Assembly (NCBI GenBank): GCA_963555925.1
Contig: CAUVXJ010000011.1
Span: 124,001-188,000, forward strand
Reading direction: 5' to 3'
From: Protofrankia sp963555925
GTDB taxonomy: Bacteria; Actinomycetota; Actinomycetes; Frankiales; Frankiaceae
Length of the DNA stretch: 64,000 bases
Below the pieces are notes generated by a model. That model did not search any database. It was not told the DNA's origin and saw only the letters and a program-made list of their open reading frames with translations. The translations under genes were made by a program, and so were the position numbers. Shown here in pieces: positions 33,767 to 42,353 of this stretch; position 1 is the stretch's first letter; each line of letters begins with the position of its first letter.

Positions 33767-34570
33767 TTGGAAACCATCAGTATCGAGGAAGTGGCTCCAC
33801 ATGTCGCCGTCCTTACCCTCAACCGGCCGGATCGGCTCAACGCGATCACGCTGAAGATGTACGACGAGATCGAGGAGACCGTCGACGCCCTCTCCCGGGA
33901 CACCTCGACCCGGGTTCTGGTGATCACCGGTGCGGGCCGGGGCTTCTGTTCGGGGCAGGACCTCCGTGACCTCGGCGCCGACCCCGCCGCCTCCGATCTG
34001 GGACGGATCCAGTTCGGGATGGCCTGGCAGGCCCGCGCGTCCCGACTGATCAAGGCCATCCATGAACTGCCGCAGGCGGTCATCGCCGCGGTCAACGGCC
34101 CGGCCTCCGGCGCGGGACTGGCTCTCGCACTGGCCGCGGACATCCGGCTCGCCGCACGCTCCGCTCGCTTCAACGTCGCCTTCGTCCGGATCGGGCTGTC
34201 CGGCGCCGACATGGGCACCAGCTATTTCCTGCCCCGGATCGTCGGGCCGACGGCGGCGGCCGAGATGATGCTGACCGGCCGGCTCATCGATGCGCCGGAG
34301 GCCAAGGACAACGGTCTTGTCCTGCGGGTCGTCGACGACGGCACGGTAGTGGAGGAGGCACTGTCGATCGCTTCGGCGATCGTGGCCAACAGCCCGTTCG
34401 GAGTCCGGATGACCAAGCAGGTGCTCTGGAACAACATCGACGCCCCGAGTCTCGACGCCGCCATGCAGGTGGAGAACCGCACCCAGATCCTCGCCAGCCT
34501 GACCGAGGACTGCCGCGAGGCCGAGGCGGCCTTCCTCGCCAAGCGTGCCCCCGTCTTCGGTAACAAGTGA
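33767..34570 (+). CDS. Enoyl-CoA hydratase/isomerase
   Basis: Crotonase-fold enzyme of 267 residues starting at TTG; AAGGAG at 33752-33756 supports this start. The CoA-binding and oxyanion loops are RGFCSGQDLRDLG and GPASGAGLALALAADIRLA. At the position of the second catalytic acid there is a Glu (AAAEMMLTG), while the first, normally a Glu before the LG-x-x-P loop, is not a Glu here (FVRIGLSGAD). That pattern is common in PaaG-like isomerases and diverged members, so the reaction may be isomerisation rather than hydration. Confidence 0.9.
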   Translation: METISIEEVAPHVAVLTLNRPDRLNAITLKMYDEIEETVDALSRDTSTRVLVITGAGRGFCSGQDLRDLGADPAASDLGRIQFGMAWQARASRLIKAIHELPQAVIAAVNGPASGAGLALALAADIRLAARSARFNVAFVRIGLSGADMGTSYFLPRIVGPTAAAEMMLTGRLIDAPEAKDNGLVLRVVDDGTVVEEALSIASAIVANSPFGVRMTKQVLWNNIDAPSLDAAMQVENRTQILASLTEDCREAEAAFLAKRAPVFGNK

Positions 34571-34716
34571 ACACGTGACTAGTTGCAAGAAACGATCTGT
34601 TACAACAAGTGACCGTTGCAAGAAGTGACCGTTGACAGCGTGACGGCGCCACCTCTGGTGGACGGCACGGACAAGCGGCCAAGCAGACAAGCGGACGACT
34701 ACGAGATGGGCGTGCC
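34571..34716. other. Short spacer with nested direct repeats
   Basis: GTTGCAAGAA occurs twice and AGTGACCGTTG twice between 34580 and 34650, in an unusually AT-rich stretch for this operon. This could be a promoter or operator for the racemase gene. Confidence 0.4.
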
Positions 34717-35844
34717 ATGGCCGAGAAGCAGGTGACCGCATCCGGCGGACCATTGCGTGGGGTACGCGTCGTGGAGCTGGCTGGTCAGGGGCCCGGACCG
34801 TTCGCGGCGATGCTGCTCGCCGACATGGGGGCGGACGTCGTCTCGGTGGATCGGGCGCCCGAGACCAGGGTGGAGCTGGCGCCCGCGCTACTCGCCCGCG
34901 GCCGGCGGACCGTCACCGTCAACCTCAAGGATCCGGCCGGGGTGGCCGCGGTGCTCGCGCTGACCGACGCTGCGGACGCCTTCATCGAGGGCTACCGCCC
35001 GGGTGTGGCCGAGCGGCTCGGCGTCGGCCCGGAGGTCTGCCTCGCCCGCAATCCCCGGCTCGTCTACGGGCGGATGACCGGCTGGGGCCAGGACGGCCCC
35101 TATGCCCGCAGCGCCGGCCACGACATCAACTACATCGCCCTCGCGGGCGCGCTGGACCCGATCGGTCGGGAGGGTCAGGCACCGGTCCCGCCGCTCAATC
35201 TGGTCGGCGACTTCGGCGGCGGCGGGATGCTGCTCGCTTTCGGCGTGATGTGCGCGTTGTTCGAGGCGAAGGCGTCCGGCCTCGGTCAGGTCGTCGACGC
35301 GGCGATGGTCGACGGGGCCGCGCTGCTGATGATGATGACGCATGAGATGCGCGCGGCCGGGCAGTGGGACGGCCCGCGGGGCACCAACGTTCTGGATACC
35401 GGCGCGCCCTTCTACAACGTCTACGAGACCGCGGACGGCCGTTATGTCGCGGTCGGCGCGATCGAGAACAACTTCTACCGCACGTTGCTGGAGCTGGTCG
35501 GCCTCGACCCGGTGGATCCGGCCACGCAGTGGGACAAGGCCGGCTGGCGGCCGATGAAGGCGCGGCTCGCCGAGGTGTTCAGAACACGGACCCGGGACGA
35601 GTGGTGCGCGCTGCTTGAGCACACCGACGCCTGCTTCGCCCCGGTGCTGTCGATGGACGAGGCGCCCTCGCACCCGCATATCGCCTACCGCGAGACCTTC
35701 ACCGACAGCGGGGGAGCGGTGCGCCCGGCGCCCGCCCCACGTTTCAGCCGCACACCCGCGTCCACTCCGCCCGGTCCGGTCGAGGCGAGCCTCGACGAGG
35801 CGCTGGCCGCCTGGGGTGTAGCTGCCGCGCAGAGGCGGGCGTGA
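34717..35844 (+). CDS. Alpha-methylacyl-CoA racemase (CaiB/BaiF superfamily)
   Basis: Enzyme of 375 residues closely matching the actinobacterial alpha-methylacyl-CoA racemase pattern. The catalytic His is in AGHDINYIALAGAL, the catalytic Asp in NLVGDFGGGGM, and the substrate-region sequence is GQVVDAAMVDGAALL. It epimerises 2-methyl-branched acyl-CoA so that beta-oxidation can proceed, a step in degradation of methyl-branched chains and sterol side chains. Position between enoyl-CoA hydratase and later dehydrogenases fits. Its stop overlaps a small downstream frame by GTGA. Confidence 0.9.
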   Translation: MAEKQVTASGGPLRGVRVVELAGQGPGPFAAMLLADMGADVVSVDRAPETRVELAPALLARGRRTVTVNLKDPAGVAAVLALTDAADAFIEGYRPGVAERLGVGPEVCLARNPRLVYGRMTGWGQDGPYARSAGHDINYIALAGALDPIGREGQAPVPPLNLVGDFGGGGMLLAFGVMCALFEAKASGLGQVVDAAMVDGAALLMMMTHEMRAAGQWDGPRGTNVLDTGAPFYNVYETADGRYVAVGAIENNFYRTLLELVGLDPVDPATQWDKAGWRPMKARLAEVFRTRTRDEWCALLEHTDACFAPVLSMDEAPSHPHIAYRETFTDSGGAVRPAPAPRFSRTPASTPPGPVEASLDEALAAWGVAAAQRRA

Positions 35845-35987
35845 CCGCGGCGGCACCGGTCATCGACCTCGAGGAGCTGGCGAGGAGGACCGACATGCCC
35901 GTAGTGGAAACCGGTGCTGAGGTGCGTGCTGAGGTGCGTGCCCCGGCCCTGGGACGCCGTGTCCCCATTGCCGATCATTCTAAGTAG
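35841..35987 (+). CDS. Possible 48-residue coupled ORF
   Basis: A GTG overlapping the racemase stop opens a 48-codon frame (TAAAPVIDLEELARRTDMPV...) that ends 34 bp before the aldo/keto reductase start. It contains an imperfect internal duplication (GAEVRAEVRA, encoded by a repeated GCTGAGGTGCGT). No family is recognised. It may be a short coupled peptide or only leftover sequence. Support is the start-stop overlap alone. Confidence 0.25.
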   Translation: MTAAAPVIDLEELARRTDMPVVETGAEVRAEVRAPALGRRVPIADHSK

Positions 35988-36021
35988 TCGGCGCCCACAA
36001 GCGGATTGCGAAGGAGTGGGA

Positions 36022-36960
36022 ATGCGTACCCGAAGGATCGGCAGCCTGGAGGTCTCCGTCGTTGGGCTGGGCTGCAACCAGCTCGGCACCACCTGTGACG
36101 AGACCCGGACCGCAGCGATTCTCGACACGGCCGTCGACAACGGCGTGACCTTCTTCGACACCGCTGACGAGTATGGTGCCGGCGCGTCCGAGGAGCTGCT
36201 CGGGCGTCTGCTGGCCGCACGCCGTGACAAGGTAGTGATCGCGACGAAGTTCGGGTCGACCTACGGCGCGGCGCCCGGTGACGGCGGCGCGAGCCCCCGC
36301 TGGATCACGGCAGCCGTCGAGGCGAGCCTGCGGCGGCTGCGTACCGACCGTATCGACCTCTACCAGCTGCACTTCCCCGACCCGACCGTTCCGATCGAGG
36401 AGACCCTCGGCGCACTGGACGCGCTCGTTCAGGCGGGCAAGGTCAGGGAGATCGGCTGCGCGAACGTGGGTACGGCCCAGATCGACGAGGCGGCGCGCGC
36501 CGCAAAGGACAACGGCCTGCGGCCGTTTGTCAGTGTCCAGAACCGGCTCAACCTGTTGCGGCCGGAGGCGCTTGCTGACACCGTGCCGGCCGCGAGTGCG
36601 CACGGTATGGCGTTCCTTCCGTTCTTCCCGCTCGCGTCCGGCGTTCTCACCGGCAAGTACCGCCGGGGGCAGGCTCCGCCCGAAGGTACCCGCCTCGGGG
36701 ACCACGTAGCCCCTGAGGTGGTCGGGAAAATCCTCTCCGACCGCACGCACGATCGTCTCGAGGCATTCGAGAAGTTGGCCGGCCAGGACGGGCACAGTCT
36801 CCTGGAACTTTCGATCGCCTGGCTGATCGCACAACCGGCGGTGGCGTCTGTCATCGCCGGTGTGACCTCGCCCACGCAGCTTCTCGCCAATGTCGCCGCA
36901 GCCGAGTGGGAACTGAGCGAAGACACCGCGGCCGCGGTGACGGCTGTCGCCCACGGCTGA
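36022..36960 (+). CDS. Aldo/keto reductase
   Basis: NADPH-dependent reductase of 312 residues. The catalytic tetrad is visible: Asp and Tyr in FFDTADEYGAGASEELLG, Lys in VIATKFG, His in YQLHFPDP. The C-terminal cofactor loop is ASVIAGVTSPTQL. AAGGAG at 36011-36016 fixes the ATG at 36022; the frame is open further upstream but without homology. It would reduce an aldehyde or ketone in the surrounding pathway. A hairpin lies just after the stop. Confidence 0.92.
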   Translation: MRTRRIGSLEVSVVGLGCNQLGTTCDETRTAAILDTAVDNGVTFFDTADEYGAGASEELLGRLLAARRDKVVIATKFGSTYGAAPGDGGASPRWITAAVEASLRRLRTDRIDLYQLHFPDPTVPIEETLGALDALVQAGKVREIGCANVGTAQIDEAARAAKDNGLRPFVSVQNRLNLLRPEALADTVPAASAHGMAFLPFFPLASGVLTGKYRRGQAPPEGTRLGDHVAPEVVGKILSDRTHDRLEAFEKLAGQDGHSLLELSIAWLIAQPAVASVIAGVTSPTQLLANVAAAEWELSEDTAAAVTAVAHG

Positions 36961-36967
36961 GCTCCGT

Positions 36968-36995
36968 GGCCGGTCCGCCACCGAACGGACCGGCC
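36968..36995. terminator. Hairpin between convergent genes
   Basis: GGCCGGTCCG (36968-36977) pairs perfectly with CGGACCGGCC (36986-36995) around an 8-nt loop, between the convergent aldo/keto reductase and solute-binding protein genes. There is no U-tract, so it would act as a bidirectional actinobacterial-type terminator without U residues. Confidence 0.65.
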
Positions 36996-37022
36996 CCTGG
37001 GCGCCGACCACTTAGTCCCCGG

Positions 37023-38237
37023 TCAGGACGAGTTGCCGCACAGCGGCGCTGTTGACAGCACGTTGAAACGAACGCCGTCCGGGCTGACCTGGACGAAGTA
37101 GTTACAGGGGTTCTGGCGGACCGCGCTGGTGAGGTCGACTGGTGCCAGCAGGCCGCCGGCGGTGTATTTGTTGACCTTGTTGAGTCCGGTGATGAAGCCC
37201 TGCCGGGTCGGGCAGGTGCCGGCTGCCTGTACGCCTTGGATGAACATGTCGGCCGCTATCCATCCGTCGAGTGCCATCTGCTGGTTCGGCGGCTGTATCT
37301 GCGGGGCGTACTCGATCATTCCCTGTAGAAAGGCTCGGTGCGCCGGGAGGTTGAGCTCAAAGGGCGCAGAGTTGACGGCGATGACACCGCCGGCGAGTTT
37401 GGCACCCCATCGGCTGAGCTGGTTGGGGTCGTAGCCGAGCGTCCCGATCCGTACTTTGAGCGTTACGCCGGCCTGCGCGGCCGCGTCAAGAACGGACGCG
37501 TACACATCCGGCGCGGCACTGATGATCAAAGTGTCGGCTTTCAGTCGTTTTATCTCCCGCCCGATGACTGCGAAATTATCGTTGGGCCCGGAGACGTCGC
37601 GGGCGTAGACGACATTGATGCCGGACGCGGCCAGACTTTCGACGACGGCATTTTTCTGCTGTATCGACACCGGGTCGAACTGGACGCCGAGCACGGCCGC
37701 GCTGGTGCCACCATGGTCGCGGACGAACCTGGGCCAGGTGGTTTCCGGGAAATAGGTGGTCACGGTGAAGACGTTGTCATAGCTCGCCTGACTCGCGCTG
37801 AGCGCCGCGACCGCCGGGATCCCCCGATTCTGCAGCCAGCTGCTGGTGTCGTCACTGGCCGCGAGCTGAACAATCCCGAATGCCTGTTCCTCGGTCACCA
37901 GATTGCGGACAGCGACAAGGTTCTGCTCCGGCCGGTTCTGGTCGTCGCCCCAGGCGTATGTCAGGCGGCGGCCGTTCACCCCGCCGCGTGCGTTCTCCGC
38001 CCCGATACGGGCGTCCACGCCGGCACGAAACGGCAGCAGCGTTGCGTTCGTCGTCCCGGTGTCCGAATAGACAAGTCCGAACGTGAGTGTGTCAGCACTC
38101 ACGCCCGGGTCGGCACAGCTTTTCGCGGCATCCGCAGCCGAGTTCTTGCTTAATCCTCCGCAACCGACCAGTAAACCTAACGCGGCGACTCCGGCCAGCG
38201 CGATGCCGTGACGGCCACGGAACATGGAACGTGGCAT
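37023..38237 (-). CDS. Branched-chain-amino-acid-type ABC solute-binding lipoprotein
   Basis: Type I periplasmic-binding protein (Peripla_BP_6, LivJ-like) of 404 residues. The signal sequence ends in the lipobox LLVGC. The mature protein has TLTFGLVYSDTGTT, RLTYAWGDDQNRPEQ, then the inter-lobe segments. Four Cys occur in the mature part (for example SCADP, TCPTR, NPCNY, LCGNS), able to form two disulfides. Related proteins in actinobacterial catabolic clusters bind aromatic or steroid-like acids. No permease or ATPase gene lies next to it. Confidence 0.9.
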   Translation of the reverse strand: MPRSMFRGRHGIALAGVAALGLLVGCGGLSKNSAADAAKSCADPGVSADTLTFGLVYSDTGTTNATLLPFRAGVDARIGAENARGGVNGRRLTYAWGDDQNRPEQNLVAVRNLVTEEQAFGIVQLAASDDTSSWLQNRGIPAVAALSASQASYDNVFTVTTYFPETTWPRFVRDHGGTSAAVLGVQFDPVSIQQKNAVVESLAASGINVVYARDVSGPNDNFAVIGREIKRLKADTLIISAAPDVYASVLDAAAQAGVTLKVRIGTLGYDPNQLSRWGAKLAGGVIAVNSAPFELNLPAHRAFLQGMIEYAPQIQPPNQQMALDGWIAADMFIQGVQAAGTCPTRQGFITGLNKVNKYTAGGLLAPVDLTSAVRQNPCNYFVQVSPDGVRFNVLSTAPLCGNSS

Positions 38238-38621
38238 CGGTGCACCTCTCCTTCTTCCTTGGCATGCCTATTGAAATGATCTTCTGGTCTTCCCGTTCAG
38301 CCGGACTGGCACGCTTTGTTATCGGCCGGTCACGGAACCCTTCGGGATGTCCGACCGACACTGCGGCCGCCCGTGGTCGCCGTAGTTCGGCGTCTGGCTG
38401 AGTCGTCATCGAGTGCTGCTCTGCTCTTCCGATTTTTCTGGTGAGTGGCTACTGTGGCCCTCTTCGCTGTCAATCTCAAGAAACACCGCTGAACGCCGCC
38501 CGCGCGGCGGGACAAGGCGGGCGGTTGCGTGGTACGCCAATGGCCGTACCACGCCGCTGTCGCGGCGTACCCGGGCTTGGCAAGACACCGAACACCCGAT
38601 TCAGTTCACCTGAAGGACAAC
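38238..38621. other. Divergent spacer with GGTACGCC hairpin
   Basis: A 384-bp gap between two divergent solute-binding lipoprotein genes. GGTACGCC (38531-38538) and GGCGTACC (38564-38571) form an inverted repeat, with a nested alternative pairing GGTACG/CGTACC (38531-38536 and 38545-38550). The mutually exclusive hairpins lie 50 bp before the downstream start and could be an operator or a leader switch. No gene is seen. Confidence 0.45.
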
Positions 38622-39863
38622 GTGAAGACACGGATTTCTCTCTACTTGGACAATAATTGCGGCGGGTCTGCGACGGCTGCAGGAATTTTTATCAGGCCAC
38701 GGTTAGGCCGGACCCGGAGGCACAGCGGGTTACGGTTGGTCGCGGGCGCCGCGGCGGCGGCCTTTCTTGTGCCCGCATGCAGCGGAGGGGCGTCTGCCGG
38801 GGGGAGTGGCGGCCAGGCGGGGACGTCCGGTGACGCGCTGATCGCGGCCCAGGCCGCCCAGGCCGAGGTATCGAAGGTGCTGCGCAACCCCAGCGGCATC
38901 CTGCTCGACACACCGCTGTCGAGGACGCCGCCGACAGGCAAGATGATCGCCATAGTGGACACCCCGACCGGCACGGGCCACGTGAAGAACCAGGGTATTG
39001 TCGATGCCGCGCGGGCGCTCGGATGGCGGGCCGAAGTGATCCCCGTGGGCACGGGCGCCGAGGACGGGGCTGCGGCCTTCGACAAGGCGTTGGACATACG
39101 TCCGGATGCCGTTGTCTTCGCCGCTACCCCGGTGGCGCTGCTGAGCAAGCAGCTCGCCAGGGCCAAGGCGCTGAACATCCCCGTCCTGGCGGACAGCATC
39201 CCCGACCCGGTCCAGGCCGGGCTCATCTCGACGTCCCTGGACAGCGCGCCCCAGGTGGCAGAGTACGGCCGGCTTGCCGGTACCTACGTCGCAGCCACGA
39301 GCCGGGGCAAGGCGCACGTCGCCCTTTTCACGATCAGTGCCTTTCCGGTTCTCACCGTCTTCGCCAACAGCTTCAAGCAGGCCCTCGTCTCATCGTGTCC
39401 AGCCTGCAAGATCGTAGTTGTCAATCAGCAGATCAGAGACATCGGCACCAGGACCCCGCAGAGTGTGGTGGAAACAATCAAGCGTGATCCGGACATTGAC
39501 TGGGCGATCTTCTCGATCGGTGATCTGACGGTCGGCGTGCCTGACGCGCTGCGGGCGGCCGGGCTGCAGGGCAAGGTCAAGATTGGCGGTGAGACCCCGA
39601 CCACGGCCAACATCGAGGCATTGCGGGCCGGGACGGAGGAGGTCTGGACGGGTTTCGCCGCGACGATCCTCGGCTGGCGCGACGCAGACCTGCTCGCCCG
39701 CTATTTCAACGGCGACGACCTCGAGCCGGCGAACCGGACGTTGCTGCCCACCCAGCTCATCACCAGGGACACCGTGAACGCGGCTGCGCTGGACGCGACC
39801 GGGTACTATGTCGGTTTCCCAGGTTACGTCGATGCCTTCAAACGGCTCTGGAAGGTCGGCTAG
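38622..39863 (+). CDS. Sugar-type ABC solute-binding lipoprotein (Peripla_BP_4)
   Basis: Protein of 413 residues starting at GTG with GAAGGA 5 bp upstream. After a long basic leader, a hydrophobic segment ends in VPAC, a plausible lipobox. The mature protein is a LacI/ribose-binding fold: MIAIVDTPTGTGHVKNQG, DAVVFAATPVALLSKQ, NIPVLADSIPDP, and the C-terminal GETPTTANIEALRAG. The leader is longer than usual, so a later start is possible. It stands without transporter genes, like the divergent lipoprotein, suggesting both act as extracellular sensors or feed a distant permease. Confidence 0.85.
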   Translation: MKTRISLYLDNNCGGSATAAGIFIRPRLGRTRRHSGLRLVAGAAAAAFLVPACSGGASAGGSGGQAGTSGDALIAAQAAQAEVSKVLRNPSGILLDTPLSRTPPTGKMIAIVDTPTGTGHVKNQGIVDAARALGWRAEVIPVGTGAEDGAAAFDKALDIRPDAVVFAATPVALLSKQLARAKALNIPVLADSIPDPVQAGLISTSLDSAPQVAEYGRLAGTYVAATSRGKAHVALFTISAFPVLTVFANSFKQALVSSCPACKIVVVNQQIRDIGTRTPQSVVETIKRDPDIDWAIFSIGDLTVGVPDALRAAGLQGKVKIGGETPTTANIEALRAGTEEVWTGFAATILGWRDADLLARYFNGDDLEPANRTLLPTQLITRDTVNAAALDATGYYVGFPGYVDAFKRLWKVG

Positions 39864-40165
39864 GGCGCTCGGTTCCGGCGCTCGCTTCCGGGGCGAGCTC
39901 GTTGCGCCGCTGGATGTGACGCCGCTTGCCGTTGCTCACGTGGTACAGGTCGCGTGCGTCGAGCTGTACCACGTGAGGGCAGCCTGATTGTCTTGACCGC
40001 GCAGCGTCCACCCGCAAGGGTCAGGCCGGGACACAACTGTCGTCCTGGATCAGCCCGGCGGACCGCAGGCGCTGTCGTAGTCGTAGTCGTTATCTCGCGC
40101 CCGCGAATCCCGCTTCCTCGTCCCCGGTTCCTCGTCCCCGATTCAAGCTGGAGAGGTGGTGACCG
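39864..40165. other. Spacer with perfect 14-bp inverted repeat
   Basis: CTCACGTGGTACAG (39935-39948) and CTGTACCACGTGAG (39964-39977) are perfect inverted repeats around a 15-nt centre. There is no U-tract. Each arm contains the palindrome CACGTG. It could be the terminator of the lipoprotein gene or an operator for the following acyl-CoA dehydrogenase. No gene is evident in these 302 bp. Confidence 0.55.
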
Positions 40166-41338
40166 GTGGTCACGGACCAGCTGCCGTCGTCGCTGTCGGC
40201 CCGTGTGTACGACAGCGAGCATGAGCTCTTCCGCGAGATGGTGCGGGCTTTCATCGCGCAGCGCGTGCTGCCGAACTTCGATGCCTGGGAACGCGCCGGC
40301 ATCGTCGATCGGGCGATGTTCGCCGATGCCGGCGCGCAGGGCCTGCTCGGATTCGGTGTCGACGAGAGGTACGGGGGTCCCGGTGTCGAGGACTTCCGGT
40401 TCAACGCGATCGTGGGGCAGGAGTTCGGCCGTGCGCTGGTCTCCTCAGCGGGCCTCGGCCTGACGTTGCAGAATGACATCGTTCTGCCCTACCTGCTCGG
40501 TCTCGCCACCGACGAGCAGAAGGAGCGTTGGCTTGCCGGCACGGCCTCGGGTGACACCATCCTTGCGGTGGCCATGACCGAACCGGGCACCGGCAGTGAT
40601 CTTGCCGGCATCCGGACCCGCGCGGTCCGCGACGGCGACGTCTACGTGGTCAACGGAGCAAAGACCTTCATCTCCTCCGGCCAGCATGCCGACCTCGTGG
40701 TAACGGCTGTGCGCACGGCGGACGATCCCCACCGTGGGCTGTCCCTGCTCGTCATCGAGCGCGGCATGCCGGGTTTCGAACGGGGCCGCAACCTGGAGAA
40801 GATCGGTCTGCATGCGCAGGACACCAGCGAGCTGTCCTTCACCGACGTCCGGGTGCCGGTCGCCAACCTTCTCGGGGAGGAGAACCGCGGGTTCTACGCC
40901 CTGGTCGGCAACCTGCCGCAGGAGCGGTTGTCCATAGCGGTCACCGGCCTCGGCGTGGCGGAGGGTGTGCTCGCGCAGACCCTGGTCTATGTGAAGGAGC
41001 GCACCGCTTTCGGCCAGTCGATCGGATCCTTCCAACACAGCCGGTTCGTCCTGGCGGAGCTGGCGACCGAGGTCGACATCGCCCGTACGTTCATCCTCGA
41101 CTGTCTGGTGGAGCATCTGCGTGGCGAGCTCAGCGCCGCGCGTGCGGCCAAGGCCAAGTACTGGGTCACCGAACTTCAGTGTCGGGTTTCCGACCGTTGC
41201 CTACAGTTGTACGGAGGGTACGGCTATATGCGCGAGTATCCGGTTGGTAGGGCCTTCGTCGACTCCCGGGTTCAGATGATCTACGGTGGGACCAATGAGA
41301 TCATGAAGGAGATCATCGGCCGGGATCTCGGCTTGTGA
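40166..41338 (+). CDS. Acyl-CoA dehydrogenase
   Basis: FAD enzyme of 390 residues starting at GTG. Motifs include the FAD region AVAMTEPGTGSDLAGIRT, VVNGAKTFISSGQHAD, the conserved KERTAFGQSIGSFQ before helix G, and the C-terminal YGGYGYMREYPVGRAF with IYGGTNEIMKEIIGRDL. The C-terminal GGTNEI pattern resembles long-chain/isovaleryl-type enzymes, in which the catalytic base lies in helix G rather than next to this motif. It converges with the SDR gene, whose stop lies 79 bp beyond its own. Confidence 0.94.
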   Translation: MVTDQLPSSLSARVYDSEHELFREMVRAFIAQRVLPNFDAWERAGIVDRAMFADAGAQGLLGFGVDERYGGPGVEDFRFNAIVGQEFGRALVSSAGLGLTLQNDIVLPYLLGLATDEQKERWLAGTASGDTILAVAMTEPGTGSDLAGIRTRAVRDGDVYVVNGAKTFISSGQHADLVVTAVRTADDPHRGLSLLVIERGMPGFERGRNLEKIGLHAQDTSELSFTDVRVPVANLLGEENRGFYALVGNLPQERLSIAVTGLGVAEGVLAQTLVYVKERTAFGQSIGSFQHSRFVLAELATEVDIARTFILDCLVEHLRGELSAARAAKAKYWVTELQCRVSDRCLQLYGGYGYMREYPVGRAFVDSRVQMIYGGTNEIMKEIIGRDLGL

Positions 41339-41417
41339 CCCGTTCCGATGGATCTGTGACCGGTGCGGATGCATCTGTGACCGGTACGGAGGACGATTCG
41401 GTGGGCCGTCCGGCCGA

Positions 41418-42176
41418 TCAGCGAGGCGCCATCCGGATGGCGCCGTCAAGACGGATGACCTCACCGTTGAGCATCGGGTTGGCGACGATGTGCTCCACCA
41501 GCGCGCCGTACTCGCCCGGATCGCCGAGGCGGTTGGGGTGGGGCACCTGGCGGCCGAGCGAGGCCTGAGCCTCCGCTGGAAGGCTGGCGAGCATCGGTGT
41601 GGCGAACAGGCCCGGCGCGATGGTCACTACTCTGATCTGCTTGTCCGCGAGATCGCGGGCAAGCGGCAGGGTCATGCCGACGACGCCCCCCTTGGACGCG
41701 GAGTAGGCTGCCTGACCGATCTGGCCCTCAAACGCGGCAACCGACGCGGTGCATATGACCACGCCGCGCTCACCCGCGGTCGGCTCATTGCGGACCATTC
41801 GCTCGACCGCGAGCCTGATGACGTTGAAGGTGCCGATCAGGTTGATCGTGACCGTGCGGGTGAACGTCTCCAGCGGCATCACGCCGGCCTTGCTGAGGAC
41901 CCGGGCCGGCGGTCCGATCCCGGCGCAGTTCACCACGACGCGCAGTTCGCCCAGGCCGTCGGCGACATCGAGGGCAGCGGCGACCTGCTCGGAGTCGGTG
42001 ACGTCGGCGGGTGCGAATGTTGCCTTGCCGAGATCGGCGGCGGCCTGCTCGCCACCTGATGAGGGCAGGTCCAGCAACACGACGCTCGCGCCCGCGTTCA
42101 TGAGTCGGCGGGCCGTCGCGAACCCGAGCCCGGAGGCACCTCCTGTGATCACAGCGACGCCGCCTGCGATGTCCAC
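41418..42176 (-). CDS. Short-chain dehydrogenase, 3-hydroxyacyl-CoA dehydrogenase type
   Basis: NAD-dependent SDR of 252 residues. The start is GTG at 42176 with AGGGGAG 8 bp upstream. The cofactor loop is VITGGASGLGFATARRL, followed by DLPSSGG (NAD-selective Asp), the catalytic Ser in VVICTASVAAFEG and YSASKGG (Tyr and Lys). The overall pattern, including GVAVITGGASGLG and RVVTIAPGLFATPML, fits the HSD10/type II 3-hydroxyacyl-CoA dehydrogenase group. It would oxidise the 3-hydroxyacyl-CoA made by the hydratase. The thiolase gene lies upstream on the same strand. Confidence 0.92.
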   Translation of the reverse strand: MDIAGGVAVITGGASGLGFATARRLMNAGASVVLLDLPSSGGEQAAADLGKATFAPADVTDSEQVAAALDVADGLGELRVVVNCAGIGPPARVLSKAGVMPLETFTRTVTINLIGTFNVIRLAVERMVRNEPTAGERGVVICTASVAAFEGQIGQAAYSASKGGVVGMTLPLARDLADKQIRVVTIAPGLFATPMLASLPAEAQASLGRQVPHPNRLGDPGEYGALVEHIVANPMLNGEVIRLDGAIRMAPR

Positions 42177-42353
42177 CCGTCCGACTCCCCTCTCGCACCG
42201 TTGCCCGTTTCCGGCTTCTCCAGCGTTACCGACCGTACCGGGGGCTGCCGGCTTCACCGCGAAGCCGGCAGCCAGACGGTACTGCCCACATGTTCGCCGG
42301 TGCACGATCTGTCGGCGTGACCAGCTGTCCGAACCCAAGATTCAAACAGGCTT

